Position numbers and translations under genes: made by a program. The notes under the pieces are model-generated. The model was not told the origin of the DNA. It saw only the letters and a list, made by a program, of their open reading frames with translations, and ran no database searches. Of a stretch of DNA of 64,000 nucleotides, positions 52,902 to 63,190 are shown in pieces; the stretch's first letter is position 1, and the number at the start of each line of letters is the position of its first letter. The stretch comes from Bacillus sp. N13C7 (GTDB lineage: Bacteria; Bacillota; Bacilli; Bacillales; Bacillaceae): the NCBI RefSeq assembly GCF_026790065.1, contig NZ_JALAMO010000003.1, positions 1 to 64,000 on the forward strand, given 5' to 3'.

Positions 52902-54287
52902 TTATAATGTACGCTCATTCAGCACTTGGCTTTGGCTGCTTTTCTTCCTTTTAAACCGTTTTTTCAGGCTTGCTTCAATTTCCTCCAAGCTTTTCCCTTT
53001 GGTTTCCGGAACCATGTAGAGGGCGAAGAAAAAGGAGAGAAGACAAATGACTGAGAAAATCATAAAGACCCATGCGATGCCCATTGCGCTCAGCATCAGC
53101 GGGAAGACGAGCGACACAATCAGGTTGGCTGCCGATAGCACCAAAGTGGTGAATCCTGTCGCGGCTCCTCGCGCTTTGGACGGGAAGAGCTCAGGCATAA
53201 GCACCCAAACAACCGGACCCCATGTCGCCTGGTAAAATACGATATAGACGCCGAGAAAAACAACAGTCATCCACGCCGTTGATGCTGAGAGTCCCAGTGT
53301 CAGAAGCACTCCTGATAATGCGGCCAGACTCAGTGTGATGCCGACACTTCCCCAGATGAGAAGCTTTTTGCGGCCGACACGGTCAATTAAGATCATGGCG
53401 GTGATACACATGATGACGTTGAGGACGCCGATCCCCATTGTGCCGAGCGCAGAAGCTGACGTACCAAGGCCTGCCTTTGTAAAAATGGTCGGCGCGTAGT
53501 AGATCACCGTGTTAATGCCGACAGCCTGCTGGAATATGGCAAGGCCGATCCCAATCAGAAGCATGGGGCGAATCCATTTGGCCTTTAACACGCCGAGTGT
53601 CGTTTCTTTTTTCTCTGCTTCCCCTTCCTTCATCTCGGCCAATTCCATTTCAATATCTTTGGGATCATGAGTGATGTTCATAATTCGTTTCGCTTCTTCT
53701 TCGCGGCCGCGCTTCACGAGCCATCTTGGCGATTCGGGCATAAACGCGATGCCGATTAATAAAAGCACGGCAGGCACCGCGGCAAGGCCGACCATCCAGC
53801 GCCACGCTTCAAACGGTGTGAACAGATAGTTTACGATATAAGCGAGCAAAATCCCGGTAACAATCATTAAGTTGTTCATTGTGCCAAGTGTACCGCGGAT
53901 TTTCGTCGGTGCCATTTCTGACAGGTACACGGGCACGAGGGCCGTTGAACCTCCGACGGCCAACCCGAGAATCACCCGAGATGCAATCAGCATGCCGATC
54001 GTTTGAGAAAACGCGCAAGCAAGCGCGCCGACAATAAATATGATAGAAAGAACAAATACAACTTTTCTCCTGCCCCAGCGATCAGAGCACGTGCCGCTTA
54101 ACGCTGATCCGAAAATCGCGCCCAGGAGCAGCATGCTGACAACCAATCCTTCTGTCAATGTTGTTAAAGGAATATCGTTGTTGATAAACAGCAGGGCTCC
54201 GGAGATAACCCCCGTATCGTAGCCATAAAGCAGCCCCCCTAAGGCGCCGAAAAAGTAGATCATATATTTCCTTATGTTTGTCTTCAC
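52902..54287 (-). CDS. csbC: sugar transporter CsbC (MFS, sigma-B controlled)
   Basis: A 461-residue sugar porter of the major facilitator superfamily, with 12 predicted membrane helices. The signature motifs are GYDTGVISGALLFI, DRWGRRKV, PESPRWLVKRGR, DRVGRKKLL and PETKGKSLEEIE. In 168 it is a sigma-B general-stress gene encoding a putative sugar (pentose/hexitol-like) transporter. A sigma-B promoter is present upstream. Confidence 0.94.
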   Translation of the reverse strand: MKTNIRKYMIYFFGALGGLLYGYDTGVISGALLFINNDIPLTTLTEGLVVSMLLLGAIFGSALSGTCSDRWGRRKVVFVLSIIFIVGALACAFSQTIGMLIASRVILGLAVGGSTALVPVYLSEMAPTKIRGTLGTMNNLMIVTGILLAYIVNYLFTPFEAWRWMVGLAAVPAVLLLIGIAFMPESPRWLVKRGREEEAKRIMNITHDPKDIEMELAEMKEGEAEKKETTLGVLKAKWIRPMLLIGIGLAIFQQAVGINTVIYYAPTIFTKAGLGTSASALGTMGIGVLNVIMCITAMILIDRVGRKKLLIWGSVGITLSLAALSGVLLTLGLSASTAWMTVVFLGVYIVFYQATWGPVVWVLMPELFPSKARGAATGFTTLVLSAANLIVSLVFPLMLSAMGIAWVFMIFSVICLLSFFFALYMVPETKGKSLEEIEASLKKRFKRKKSSQSQVLNERTL

Positions 54288-54351
54288 AAATGTTCCCCCT
54301 CAGTTGTTGAGCCAATGAGTTTCTAAGATGTTTAATAAAGTTAATAGATTA

Positions 54352-54378
54352 GTACCCATTTCCTATCTCATTTGAAAC
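54352..54378 (-). promoter_or_regulatory. sigma-B promoter of csbC
   Basis: The minus strand reads GTTTCA (54378-54373), 15 bases, GGGTAC (54357-54352), a good match to the sigma-B consensus GTTTAA-N13/15-GGGTAT. About 65 bases before the csbC ATG. Confidence 0.78.
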
Positions 54379-54448
54379 ATTTGTTTTAAAAAAAGAAAAC
54401 ATGAAAGCCAAAACAAAGGGGATATGAAATAACCCCGAGAAAACATCA

Positions 54449-54480
54449 AAAAAACCTTACTCACCCGCAGTAAGGTTTTG
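54449..54480 (-). terminator. terminator of yxcE-yxcD
   Basis: An 11-bp stem AAAACCTTACT / AGTAAGGTTTT with a seven-base loop. The T run on the minus strand is good. Confidence 0.85.
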
Positions 54481-54491
54481 ATGAGGACATT

Positions 54492-54800
54492 CTATTCTTC
54501 ACCCTCGTTGACAAAAACCAAGGCGGAGAAGCCTTTTTTCTTATCAAATTGCAATTCAACGACGGTAACGTCTGGATTAAAGTTGTGGTATTCCTCTAAG
54601 AACTGAATAATGCCTTCTGAAATGTCATCGGACACAAGCTGCTTGTGGTGCGGGCCACATTTGGCTTCAGCGAAGAATCCTGTACGCTTGTTGTAAGACA
54701 GCTCTTTTACTTCAACGTCCTCAGGGTATATATCTTCTTCATTAGAAACATACACACAAATCCCGTCTACAATTTCCTGCTCATTTAATACTAATTTCAT
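54492..54800 (-). CDS. yxcD: conserved protein YxcD (DUF2653)
   Basis: A 102-residue acidic cytoplasmic protein, DUF2653-like. It has a polar helix-strand pattern with no membrane segment and ends in LVFVNEGEE. Function unknown. It begins three bases after the yxcE stop, so the two are co-transcribed. Confidence 0.82.
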   Translation of the reverse strand: MKLVLNEQEIVDGICVYVSNEEDIYPEDVEVKELSYNKRTGFFAEAKCGPHHKQLVSDDISEGIIQFLEEYHNFNPDVTVVELQFDKKKGFSALVFVNEGEE

Positions 54801-54803
54801 GAT

Positions 54804-55454
54804 CTAAAAGCTCCTTCTGTACGTCTTCGGTGTTTTAAATGCGCGAATCAGTGCGATGACAATGAGTAAAATAATGATCAAAGCGATGATATCAACGATC
54901 CAGGCAATGGGCGAAGCGCCATAAGAAACATAGCCTGGGCCCCCGACTGGATGATAGGTGTAACCCCAAGGGTGCATCATGCTGATCATGAACATGCCCA
55001 TAGTGAATCCGCTATAATAGCCAAACCATCCTGATGGCGAAAATCCTGCATTGTAGTAGTGATTCACTGAAACATAACGTCCGCCGACATAAGCTTTAGA
55101 CGTTTTTCCGCTGTATGTCTTTCCGCTTACTTTGGATGTGGCACCGGAAAACGTGCCTGACGATTTTTTAGAGCTTGATGAGCTTGTCTTAGCGGAAGAT
55201 TTCTTTTTCAGCGAAATCGAAGATGATGAATCGTCAGATGTCTTGGATTTTTTGCTAGAAGAGCTTGATCCTGAGCTGTAGCTTGATTTCGGGCTGGATT
55301 TATAGCTTCCGCTGTATGACGAGCTGGAACTTCGGCTGCTGTAGCTGGATGACGAGCGGCCGCTAAAACTTTTTGCATCAGAAATCGTTGATGGCAGCAG
55401 TACACCTAAAGCAACGATTACTGCAACTAGGGCTTTTACATAGTTAAGTTTCAT
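54804..55454 (-). CDS. yxcE: serine-rich membrane-associated protein YxcE
   Basis: A 216-residue exported or membrane protein. A signal peptide (residues 1-28) is followed by a low-complexity region of about 90 residues made almost only of S, K, Y and G, then an aromatic/glycine segment with a weak hydrophobic stretch, and a C-terminal transmembrane helix (about residues 183-203) with a basic end. The serine-rich stretch is probably disordered and surface exposed. Function unknown. Co-transcribed with yxcD. The 55455-55675 gap upstream shows no gene. Confidence 0.75.
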   Translation of the reverse strand: MKLNYVKALVAVIVALGVLLPSTISDAKSFSGRSSSSYSSRSSSSSYSGSYKSSPKSSYSSGSSSSSKKSKTSDDSSSSISLKKKSSAKTSSSSSKKSSGTFSGATSKVSGKTYSGKTSKAYVGGRYVSVNHYYNAGFSPSGWFGYYSGFTMGMFMISMMHPWGYTYHPVGGPGYVSYGASPIAWIVDIIALIIILLIVIALIRAFKTPKTYRRSF

Positions 55455-55675
55455 TCTGTTTCCTCCATAGGCCGCCGAAACGGCCCGTTAATCTGTTTTA
55501 ATCGTGATTCGTATGCTTCTTCTATTGTTGGGTTGATTCTAGCGTTTTATCAATCTTACATATCATGTTAGTTTTTTGATCACTTTCTTTCTGAGATAAA
55601 CTACCTTTATTTTATCGGATTCTTGGCGCTTTTTGTAAGTTTTTGCATCAAAATCAACCTAATTGATAGGCAAAT

Positions 55676-55710
55676 AAAAACAGCCTTCCCAATGGGGAAG
55701 GCTGTTTTCT
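55676..55710 (-). terminator. terminator of iolS
   Basis: A stem AACAGCCTTCCC / GGGAAGGCTGTT with a short loop and A/T runs at both ends, just after the iolS stop codon. Confidence 0.88.
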
Positions 55711-55712
55711 TC

Positions 55713-56645
55713 TTATGCGAACAGCTTATCAATAAACGAAATATCCTCTTGAGAAAGCGTCACGTCGGCTGTTTTGATGTTATCAATCAGCTGATCGGCA
55801 CGTTTTGCGCCAGGGATTAAAATATCAATTTCCGGTCTTGCCAAATACCAAGCCAATACGATGTGAGGGATGTCCACGTTATGCTTTTCAGCAAGCGGCG
55901 CCAGTTTGTTGACCTTTCTGATATTCTCTTTGAAACGCTCGCCCTTGAAGTGTTCCTGTTCGTTTCGCAGGTCGCCTTCAGGGAACGTTGTATCTTCTGT
56001 ATACTTTCCTGCCAATAATCCTGATACGAGCGGGAAGTATGGAATAAATGAAATGTTATGCTCCTTCGTATACGGGAAGAATGTCTTTTCCGCTTCACGG
56101 TTTAACAGGTTGTATTCGCCTTGCAATACATCTACCAGACCATCTCTGTTTGCTTCTTTCAATTGCTCTAAAGAGAAGTTGGATACACCGATGGAGCGGA
56201 TTTTTCCGGCCTTCTTCATCTCATTCAGCGCGTTAACGGCTTCATCCTTTGGCGTCTGTTCATCCGGGAAGTGGATGTAGAACAAATCGATATAATCCGT
56301 ATTCAAACGCTTCAGGCTTTCATCAACAGATTTTTTAAGAAATTCTGGTGAATTATCAAAGACAAAGTCATTGCCTTGTTTTCTGTGCGCGGCTTTTGTG
56401 GCGATGACAACATCGTCACGGTTGAATTCGCGCAGCACCTCGCCAATTAGTTCTTCGGAACGGCCGACCCCGTAAATGTAAGCGGTATCTAACATCGTCA
56501 CGCCATGACGGATCGCCTCGCGAACCAATTCTTTTCCGGTTTCTTCATTCAGGTTCGGGTAGAGGTTATGTCCTCCGACAGCATTTGTTCCTAATCCGAT
56601 AGGGAATACCTGCAAGTCTGATTTTCCGAGCTTCGCTTTTTTCAT
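55713..56645 (-). CDS. iolS: aldo-keto reductase IolS
   Basis: A 310-residue aldo-keto reductase (AKR11 group). The catalytic D and Y are in MLDTAYIYG, the lysine in IATKAAHRK and the histidine in [14 protein letters not shown]-dependent; the exact inositol-related substrate is unknown, and it is dispensable for inositol use in 168. ATG 56645 is taken (GGAGGC upstream) rather than the frame to 56687. Downstream of iolR in the same direction. Confidence 0.93.
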   Translation of the reverse strand: MKKAKLGKSDLQVFPIGLGTNAVGGHNLYPNLNEETGKELVREAIRHGVTMLDTAYIYGVGRSEELIGEVLREFNRDDVVIATKAAHRKQGNDFVFDNSPEFLKKSVDESLKRLNTDYIDLFYIHFPDEQTPKDEAVNALNEMKKAGKIRSIGVSNFSLEQLKEANRDGLVDVLQGEYNLLNREAEKTFFPYTKEHNISFIPYFPLVSGLLAGKYTEDTTFPEGDLRNEQEHFKGERFKENIRKVNKLAPLAEKHNVDIPHIVLAWYLARPEIDILIPGAKRADQLIDNIKTADVTLSQEDISFIDKLFA

Positions 56646-56698
56646 GATCTGCCTCCTAGCATAAAATGGATGAAAGACTCTCAACACTATTGTAAACG

Positions 56699-57454
56699 TT
56701 AAGCCAGATGAATGCCGATTTGGTGCTCATTGCAGTACTGCGTGTACTCGTCATCTAATGGCTGAGAGGTCACAATGCAATGCAGCCTGTCAAACGGCGC
56801 ATACGTTAAAAGCGTTGATTTTCCGAATTTTGAATGGTCAGCCAATAGATACACTTCTTTTGCTTTTTCCGAAATCCTCTTTTTAATTTCGTACTCAAGC
56901 AGGTCCGAATTGGTCAATCCGTGTGTCAGTGTGGTTCCGGTAGCGGACATAAAGGCTTTGTTGATATTGTACTTATCAAGCATAGCCGGATCATCCATGC
57001 CGACAAACGAGCGGGTTTTTCTCTTATAGTTGTTTCCGATCATGATTAAGTTGATATTCTTCAAAGCAGATGCCGCATTGATAATGTCTAAACTGTTGGT
57101 TAAGATGGTGACATTTTTGGCCGGATCAAGCGTATCAAGAATAGACTTTGTTGTCGTTCCTGAATCAATGAAGATTAAATCGTGATCTTCAATAAAACGG
57201 GAAGCATAATGGGCAATTTTTGTTTTTTCGTCTTGGTGCTGAATGGTGCGATTTTCAAAAGGAACTAATGCGGTTTTTTCAACAGATGTTACGCCGCCGT
57301 ATACTTTTTCTATCGCACCCTTTTCTGTTAGCTTGTTGATATCACGTCTGACTGTGTTTTTAGAGACATTGAACACCTGGCAAAGCTCATCTAAGGAAAC
57401 AGTGCCATGCGATAAAATGTACTCCTCCATTTCCTGAATCCGCATCAGTTTCAT
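56699..57454 (-). CDS. iolR: DeoR-family repressor IolR
   Basis: A 251-residue DeoR-type repressor. The N-terminal helix-turn-helix (about residues 5-58) includes [24 protein letters not shown], and the C-terminal sugar-isomerase-like sensor domain (about 75-235) contains [11 protein letters not shown]. Known inducer: 2-deoxy-5-keto-D-gluconate 6-phosphate. It represses iolABCDE and its own unit through sites in the intergenic region. Confidence 0.95.
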   Translation of the reverse strand: MKLMRIQEMEEYILSHGTVSLDELCQVFNVSKNTVRRDINKLTEKGAIEKVYGGVTSVEKTALVPFENRTIQHQDEKTKIAHYASRFIEDHDLIFIDSGTTTKSILDTLDPAKNVTILTNSLDIINAASALKNINLIMIGNNYKRKTRSFVGMDDPAMLDKYNINKAFMSATGTTLTHGLTNSDLLEYEIKKRISEKAKEVYLLADHSKFGKSTLLTYAPFDRLHCIVTSQPLDDEYTQYCNEHQIGIHLA

Positions 57455-57502
57455 ATTAAAAAACTCCTTCTTGAATCTTTACGTAACATAAATATATAAT
57501 AA

Positions 57503-57524
57503 AAACCAAAAGTTGATCAATAGT
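57503..57524. promoter_or_regulatory. IolR binding site near iolR: two abutting direct repeats
   Basis: AAACCAAAAGT and TGATCAATAGT are directly adjacent 11-mers, both fitting the IolR half-site consensus WRAYCAADARD at every position. The site lies 49 bases before the iolR ATG. Confidence 0.85.
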
Positions 57525-57675
57525 TGATTAAAAAATGATAACATTGGTATACATCTTTTGCAAGATTCGACGGACTTCTCGTTACTCTCTTCATTCGTTA
57601 GAAGATTAATATAATAAAAATAATGAAAAAATTTAGTGATTATGATTGACTTATGGGTATTGTGCGATTAGAATA

Positions 57676-57697
57676 TAACCAAGAAATGACCAAAAAG
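57676..57697. promoter_or_regulatory. IolR binding site near iolA: two abutting direct repeats
   Basis: TAACCAAGAAA and TGACCAAAAAG, again two adjacent 11-mers matching WRAYCAADARD fully, about 175 bases before iolA. Confidence 0.85.
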
Positions 57698-57767
57698 TAA
57701 CCTGATGTGCATGAAATGGTTGCTTGTATCTAACATATGCATCCGCCATTTATTTTTTTGGTTTTTT

Positions 57768-57781
57768 TGAAAGCGTTTAAT
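57768..57781 (+). promoter_or_regulatory. cre-like site before iolA
   Basis: TGAAAGCGTTTAAT matches 12 of 14 positions of the CcpA site. It lies about 90 bases before iolA and fits the known glucose repression of the iol operon. The rest of the 57455-57872 gap is AT-rich promoter DNA without a gene. Confidence 0.6.
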
Positions 57782-57872
57782 TATTGGCTTGCTGAAAAGT
57801 GGATATTGATATGAATCTATCCTGAACCATCCATACAAGTGTATGTGTTTACTAATGAAGGAGGCAATAAGA

Positions 57873-59336
57873 ATGGCAGAAATCAGAAAATTAAAAAACT
57901 ACATCAACGGTGAATGGGTTGAAAGCAAAACAGATCAATATGAAGACGTTGTGAATCCAGCGACGAAAGAAGTACTGTGCCAAGTGCCGATTTCAACAAA
58001 AGAGGATATCGATTACGCAGCGCAAACAGCGGCTGAGGCATTTAAAACATGGTCAAAAGTGGCGGTTCCGCGCCGCGCCAGAATTCTGTTTAACTTCCAG
58101 CAGCTGCTGTCTCAGCATAGAGAAGAACTTGCTCATCTGATTACCATTGAAAACGGAAAAAACACAAAAGAAGCGCTTGGAGAAGTGGGACGCGGAATTG
58201 AAAACGTGGAGTTCGCGGCTGGAGCACCTTCTCTGATGATGGGTGACTCACTTGCTTCCATCGCAACGGACGTTGAAGCGGCGAACTACCGTTACCCAAT
58301 CGGAGTTGTAGGCGGAATCGCGCCATTCAACTTCCCGATGATGGTTCCTTGCTGGATGTTCCCGATGGCGATCGCGCTCGGCAACACATTTATTTTAAAG
58401 CCATCTGAGCGGACACCGCTGTTAACAGAGAAATTGGTTGAGCTTTTTGAAAAAGCGGGCCTTCCGAAAGGGGTATTCAACGTCGTATACGGTGCGCATG
58501 ACGTTGTGAACGGCATTCTGGAGCATCCTGAAATTAAAGCGATTTCATTTGTAGGATCCAAGCCGGTCGGCGAATATGTCTACAAAAAAGGAAGCGAAAA
58601 TTTAAAACGTGTTCAATCTCTGACTGGCGCGAAAAACCATACGATTGTCCTGAACGATGCGCATCTCGAAGACACGGTCACAAACATCATCGGAGCAGCC
58701 TTCGGTTCTGCCGGTGAACGCTGCATGGCTTGTGCGGTTGTAACGGTTGAAGAAGGAATCGCTGATGAGTTTATGGCAAAGCTGCAGGAAAAAGTGGCTG
58801 ACATTAAAATCGGTAACGGCCTTGATGACGGCGTGTTCTTAGGACCGGTGATTCGCGAAGACAACAAGAAGCGCACGCTCAGCTATATCGAAAAAGGCCT
58901 GGAAGAAGGCGCAAGACTCGTATGTGACGGACGTGAAAATGTGTCTGACGACGGCTACTTTGTCGGCCCGACGATCTTTGACAATGTCACGACAGAGATG
59001 ACGATCTGGAAAGATGAAATTTTTGCTCCGGTCTTATCTGTCATCCGTGTGAAAAACCTGAAAGAAGCGATTGAGATTGCCAATAAGTCTGAGTTTGCGA
59101 ACGGTGCCTGCTTGTTCACATCCAACTCAAACGCAATCCGCTACTTCCGTGAAAACATTGATGCGGGAATGCTCGGCATCAACCTGGGTGTGCCGGCTCC
59201 AATGGCGTTCTTCCCATTCTCAGGCTGGAAGTCTTCATTCTTCGGAACGCTGCATGCGAACGGAAAAGACAGCGTCGACTTCTATACGCGTAAAAAAGTG
59301 GTTACAGCAAGATATCCGGCACCTGATTTCAACTAA
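57873..59336 (+). CDS. iolA: (methyl)malonate-semialdehyde dehydrogenase IolA
   Basis: A 487-residue CoA-acylating aldehyde dehydrogenase (MmsA group). The catalytic cysteine is C284 in [12 protein letters not shown] and the [10 protein letters not shown] segment typical of MSDH are present. It converts malonate semialdehyde to acetyl-CoA at the end of inositol breakdown. ATG 57873 has AAGGAGG upstream; the frame is open to 57843 without a good ribosome site. First gene of iolABCDE. Confidence 0.96.
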   Translation: MAEIRKLKNYINGEWVESKTDQYEDVVNPATKEVLCQVPISTKEDIDYAAQTAAEAFKTWSKVAVPRRARILFNFQQLLSQHREELAHLITIENGKNTKEALGEVGRGIENVEFAAGAPSLMMGDSLASIATDVEAANYRYPIGVVGGIAPFNFPMMVPCWMFPMAIALGNTFILKPSERTPLLTEKLVELFEKAGLPKGVFNVVYGAHDVVNGILEHPEIKAISFVGSKPVGEYVYKKGSENLKRVQSLTGAKNHTIVLNDAHLEDTVTNIIGAAFGSAGERCMACAVVTVEEGIADEFMAKLQEKVADIKIGNGLDDGVFLGPVIREDNKKRTLSYIEKGLEEGARLVCDGRENVSDDGYFVGPTIFDNVTTEMTIWKDEIFAPVLSVIRVKNLKEAIEIANKSEFANGACLFTSNSNAIRYFRENIDAGMLGINLGVPAPMAFFPFSGWKSSFFGTLHANGKDSVDFYTRKKVVTARYPAPDFN

Positions 59337-59410
59337 ACGACGAACAGCCGAACGGCGTCTATGTGCGCTGTTCGGACTCATTCTACCAATAGAAAGAGGA
59401 GGGCTTCACT

Positions 59411-60226
59411 ATGAGTGATTTGTTGCGTAAGCCGCAGTCGAATGAAGTGTCTAATGGGGTCAAACTGGTGCACGAAGTAACGACATCCAACTCTGATCTC
59501 ACTTATGTAGAGTTTAAAGTGTTAGATCTCGCTTCCGGTTCCAGCTATGCAGAAGAATTGAAAAAACAAGAAATCTGTATCGTGGCGGTAACGGGGAAGA
59601 TTACAGTGACCGATCATGAGTCGACTTTTGAGAATATCGGCACGCGTGAAAGCGTATTTGAACGAAAACCAACGGACAGTGTCTATATGTCAAATGACCG
59701 TTCCTTTGAGATTACAGCGGTCAGCGACGCTAGGGTTGCGCTTTGCTATTCTCCATCGGAAAAACAGCTGCCGACAAAGCTGATCAAAGCGGAGGACAAC
59801 GGAATTGAGCATCGCGGGAAGTTTTCAAACAAACGTACTGTTCATAACATTCTTCCGGATTCAGACCCTTCAGCTAACAGCCTATTAGTAGTTGAAGTCT
59901 ATACAGACAGCGGCAACTGGTCCAGCTACCCGCCTCATAAACATGATCAAGACAACTTGCCGGAGGAATCTTTCTTGGAAGAAACGTACTACCATGAGTT
60001 AGACCCGGGACAGGGCTTTGTGTTTCAGCGCGTATACACAGATGACCGCTCCATTGACGAGACGATGACTGTAGAAAATGAAAACGTTGTCATCGTTCCT
60101 GCGGGATACCACCCGGTAGGCGTGCCGGACGGATACACATCCTACTATTTAAATGTCATGGCAGGGCCGACGCGGAAATGGAAGTTTCATAATGACCCGG
60201 CGCATGAGTGGATTTTAGAACGCTAA
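59411..60226 (+). CDS. iolB: 5-deoxy-glucuronate isomerase IolB
   Basis: A 271-residue cupin-fold isomerase. The metal-binding set is in YPPHKHDQDN and EETYYHEL in the second half, with VPAGYHPV near the C-terminus. It converts 5-deoxy-D-glucuronate to 2-deoxy-5-keto-D-gluconate. AGAGGAGG precedes the ATG. Confidence 0.95.
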   Translation: MSDLLRKPQSNEVSNGVKLVHEVTTSNSDLTYVEFKVLDLASGSSYAEELKKQEICIVAVTGKITVTDHESTFENIGTRESVFERKPTDSVYMSNDRSFEITAVSDARVALCYSPSEKQLPTKLIKAEDNGIEHRGKFSNKRTVHNILPDSDPSANSLLVVEVYTDSGNWSSYPPHKHDQDNLPEESFLEETYYHELDPGQGFVFQRVYTDDRSIDETMTVENENVVIVPAGYHPVGVPDGYTSYYLNVMAGPTRKWKFHNDPAHEWILER

Positions 60227-60250
60227 ACAAGTGAGGAGTGGCTGTTTACG

Positions 60251-61228
60251 ATGAAGTATACATTCAATGAAGAGAAGGAATTTGATATTGTTGCCATCGG
60301 CCGGGCATGTATTGACCTGAACGCAGTTGAATACAACCGCCCAATGGAAGAAACGATGACATTTTCCAAATACGTCGGCGGTTCACCTGCGAATATCGCG
60401 ATCGGCAGCGCGAAGCTTGGCTTAAAAGCAGGCTTCATCGGCAAAATTCCAGATGACCAGCATGGAAGATTCATAGAGTCCTATATGAGAAATACAGGTG
60501 TTGATACTACACAGATGGTTGTTGATCAAGATGGCCACAAAGCAGGCCTCGCATTTACCGAAATCCTCAGTCCCGAAGAATGCAGCATCTTAATGTATCG
60601 AGATAATGTGGCGGATCTTTATCTTGAGCCTTCAGAGGTAAGCGAGGACTATATCGCCAATGCAAAAATGCTGCTTGTCTCCGGGACAGCGCTCGCCAAA
60701 AGCCCGTCACGGGAAGCGGTGTTAAAAGCTGTTCAATACGCGAAAAAGCATCAGGTCAAAGTGGTGTTCGAACTGGATTACCGCCCGTATACGTGGCAGT
60801 CAGCGGATGAAACAGCCGTTTACTACTCTTTGGTTGCCGAGCAGTCGGATATCGTCATCGGCACACGCGATGAATTTGATGTGATGGAAAACCGCCCAGG
60901 CGGAAGCAATGAAGAATCCGTCAATCATTTATTTGGCCATTCAGCCGATCTTGTTGTCATCAAGCACGGAGTTGAAGGCTCTTACGCATACAGCAAATCC
61001 GGCGAGGTATTCCGCGCCCAAGCGTACAAGACAAAAGTGCTGAAAACCTTTGGAGCCGGCGACTCCTATGCGTCTGCCTTTATCTATGGCCTTGTCAGCG
61101 GAAAAGACATCGAAACGGCATTGAAATACGGCAGCGCTTCAGCCTCCATTGTGGTGAGCAAGCACAGTTCGTCAGAAGCGATGCCGACTGCGGATGAAAT
61201 CGTACAGCTTATTGAAGCACAGTCATAA
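60251..61228 (+). CDS. iolC: 5-dehydro-2-deoxygluconokinase IolC
   Basis: A 325-residue PfkB-family kinase. The N-terminal signature is [17 protein letters not shown] and the C-terminal catalytic motif [13 protein letters not shown] holds the base aspartate. It makes 2-deoxy-5-keto-gluconate 6-phosphate, the inducer of the operon. The gene is 24 bases after iolB. Confidence 0.96.
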   Translation: MKYTFNEEKEFDIVAIGRACIDLNAVEYNRPMEETMTFSKYVGGSPANIAIGSAKLGLKAGFIGKIPDDQHGRFIESYMRNTGVDTTQMVVDQDGHKAGLAFTEILSPEECSILMYRDNVADLYLEPSEVSEDYIANAKMLLVSGTALAKSPSREAVLKAVQYAKKHQVKVVFELDYRPYTWQSADETAVYYSLVAEQSDIVIGTRDEFDVMENRPGGSNEESVNHLFGHSADLVVIKHGVEGSYAYSKSGEVFRAQAYKTKVLKTFGAGDSYASAFIYGLVSGKDIETALKYGSASASIVVSKHSSSEAMPTADEIVQLIEAQS

Positions 61229-61260
61229 TTGAAAAAGATCGAGTAAAGGTGGGATCGTTT

Positions 61261-63174
61261 GTGGGGAAGAAAATTCGCTTAACAACAGCACAGGCGCTGA
61301 TTAAGTTCTTAAACCAGCAGTACATCCATGTAGATGGAAAGGAAGAGCCTTTCGTTGAAGGGATTTTCACGATTTTCGGCCATGGAAACGTACTAGGGAT
61401 CGGGCAGGCGCTTGAGCAGGATGCTGGCCATTTGAAAGTCTTTCAAGGGAAAAATGAACAAGGAATGGCGCATGCCGCAATGGCGTACAGCAAGCAAATG
61501 CTGAGAAGAAAAATATATGCGGTCTCTACATCCGTCGGACCGGGAGCGGCCAACTTAGTGGCGGCAGCCGGCACTGCATTGGCAAACAATATCCCGGTTC
61601 TCTTGATTCCGGCAGATACATTTGCGACAAGACAGCCAGACCCTGTACTGCAGCAAATGGAGCAAGAATACAGTGCGGCGATTACGACAAACGATGCATT
61701 GAAGCCTGTATCGAGATACTGGGACCGCATTACGCGCCCTGAGCAGCTCATGAGCAGTTTGCTGCGCGCGTTTGAAGTCATGACTGATCCGGCAAAGGCT
61801 GGCCCGGCAACGATTTGCATTTCTCAGGATGTAGAAGGAGAGGCATACGACTTTGATGAAAGTTTCTTCGTCAAACGGGTTCATTATATTGATCGCATGC
61901 AGCCGAGTGAGCGTGAGCTTCAAGGTGCGGCGGAGCTGATCAGAGCCAGCAAAAAACCTGTGATCCTCGTCGGCGGAGGCGCGAAATATTCCGGTGCACG
62001 CGATGAATTGGTTGCCATTTCTGAAGCGTATCACATTCCGTTAGTTGAAACGCAGGCAGGAAAGTCGACCGTTGAAGCGGATTTTGCCAACAATCTCGGC
62101 GGAATGGGCATCACAGGTACACTTGCGGCAAATAAAGCGGCCCGTCAAGCCGATTTGATTATCGGTATCGGCACAAGATATACGGATTTTGCGACATCCT
62201 CTAAGACCGCTTTTGATTTTGATAAAGCGAAGTTTCTGAACATCAATGTCAGCCGAATGCAGGCGTATAAACTCGACGCGTTCCAAGTGGTAGCAGATGC
62301 GAAAGTGACGCTTGGCAAACTGCACGGCTTGCTTGAAGGCTATAAGAGCGAATTCGGCTCAACGATTAAGGAGCTGAAGGACGAATGGCTCGCCGAACGC
62401 GAACGCCTCAGCAAAGTGACGTTTAAACGGAAAGACTTTGATCCGGAAATCAAACATCATTTTTCTCAAGAGGTTCTAAATGAATACGCTGACGCGTTGA
62501 ATACAGAGCTTCCGCAGACAACGGCATTGCTGACAATCAACGAGACAATTCCTGAAGACAGCGTCATCATCTGTTCAGCAGGCTCCCTTCCAGGAGATTT
62601 GCAGCGTCTATGGCATTCTAATGTTCCGAATACGTATCACCTGGAATACGGGTATTCCTGCATGGGCTATGAAGTGTCCGGCACACTGGGGCTTAAATTG
62701 GCCCACCCTGACAGAGAAGTGTATTCCATTGTCGGAGACGGCAGCTTTTTGATGCTTCACTCCGAACTGATTACGGCTATTCAATACAACAAGAAAATCA
62801 ATGTGCTGCTCTTTGACAACTCTGGCTTTGGATGTATCAACAACCTGCAAATGGATCACGGCAGCGGCAGCTACTACTGTGAATTCCGCACAGATGACAA
62901 CCAGATTTTAAATGTCGATTATGCGAAAGTTGCTGAGGGATACGGCGCGAAAACCTACCGCGCAAACACAGTCGAAGAATTAAAAGCGGCGTTAGAGGAT
63001 GCGAAGAAACAGGACGTATCAACGTTAATTGAAATGAAGGTTCTGCCAAAAACAATGACTGATGGCTATGACAGCTGGTGGCACGTCGGCGTAGCAGAGG
63101 TATCTGAACAAGAAAGCGTTCAGAAGGCATACGAAGCAAAAGAAAACATGCTGGAATCTGCGAAGCAGTATTAG
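61261..63174 (+). CDS. iolD: 3D-(3,5/4)-trihydroxycyclohexane-1,2-dione hydrolase IolD
   Basis: A 637-residue thiamine-diphosphate enzyme. The activating glutamate lies in [14 protein letters not shown], the ThDP/metal motif is [12 protein letters not shown]...NN, and the three-domain PYR-central-PP layout is complete. It opens the inositol-derived ring to 5-deoxy-glucuronate. GTG 61261 is the start, with AAAGGTGGG upstream; the open frame to 61249 is not supported. Confidence 0.95.
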   Translation: MGKKIRLTTAQALIKFLNQQYIHVDGKEEPFVEGIFTIFGHGNVLGIGQALEQDAGHLKVFQGKNEQGMAHAAMAYSKQMLRRKIYAVSTSVGPGAANLVAAAGTALANNIPVLLIPADTFATRQPDPVLQQMEQEYSAAITTNDALKPVSRYWDRITRPEQLMSSLLRAFEVMTDPAKAGPATICISQDVEGEAYDFDESFFVKRVHYIDRMQPSERELQGAAELIRASKKPVILVGGGAKYSGARDELVAISEAYHIPLVETQAGKSTVEADFANNLGGMGITGTLAANKAARQADLIIGIGTRYTDFATSSKTAFDFDKAKFLNINVSRMQAYKLDAFQVVADAKVTLGKLHGLLEGYKSEFGSTIKELKDEWLAERERLSKVTFKRKDFDPEIKHHFSQEVLNEYADALNTELPQTTALLTINETIPEDSVIICSAGSLPGDLQRLWHSNVPNTYHLEYGYSCMGYEVSGTLGLKLAHPDREVYSIVGDGSFLMLHSELITAIQYNKKINVLLFDNSGFGCINNLQMDHGSGSYYCEFRTDDNQILNVDYAKVAEGYGAKTYRANTVEELKAALEDAKKQDVSTLIEMKVLPKTMTDGYDSWWHVGVAEVSEQESVQKAYEAKENMLESAKQY

Positions 63175-63190
63175 AGGGGAGGCACCATAG

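Noticed and set aside
61555-62034. 159-codon minus-strand frame inside iolD
   Set aside because: Antisense shadow of a conserved ThDP enzyme gene; composition follows the iolD codon pattern.
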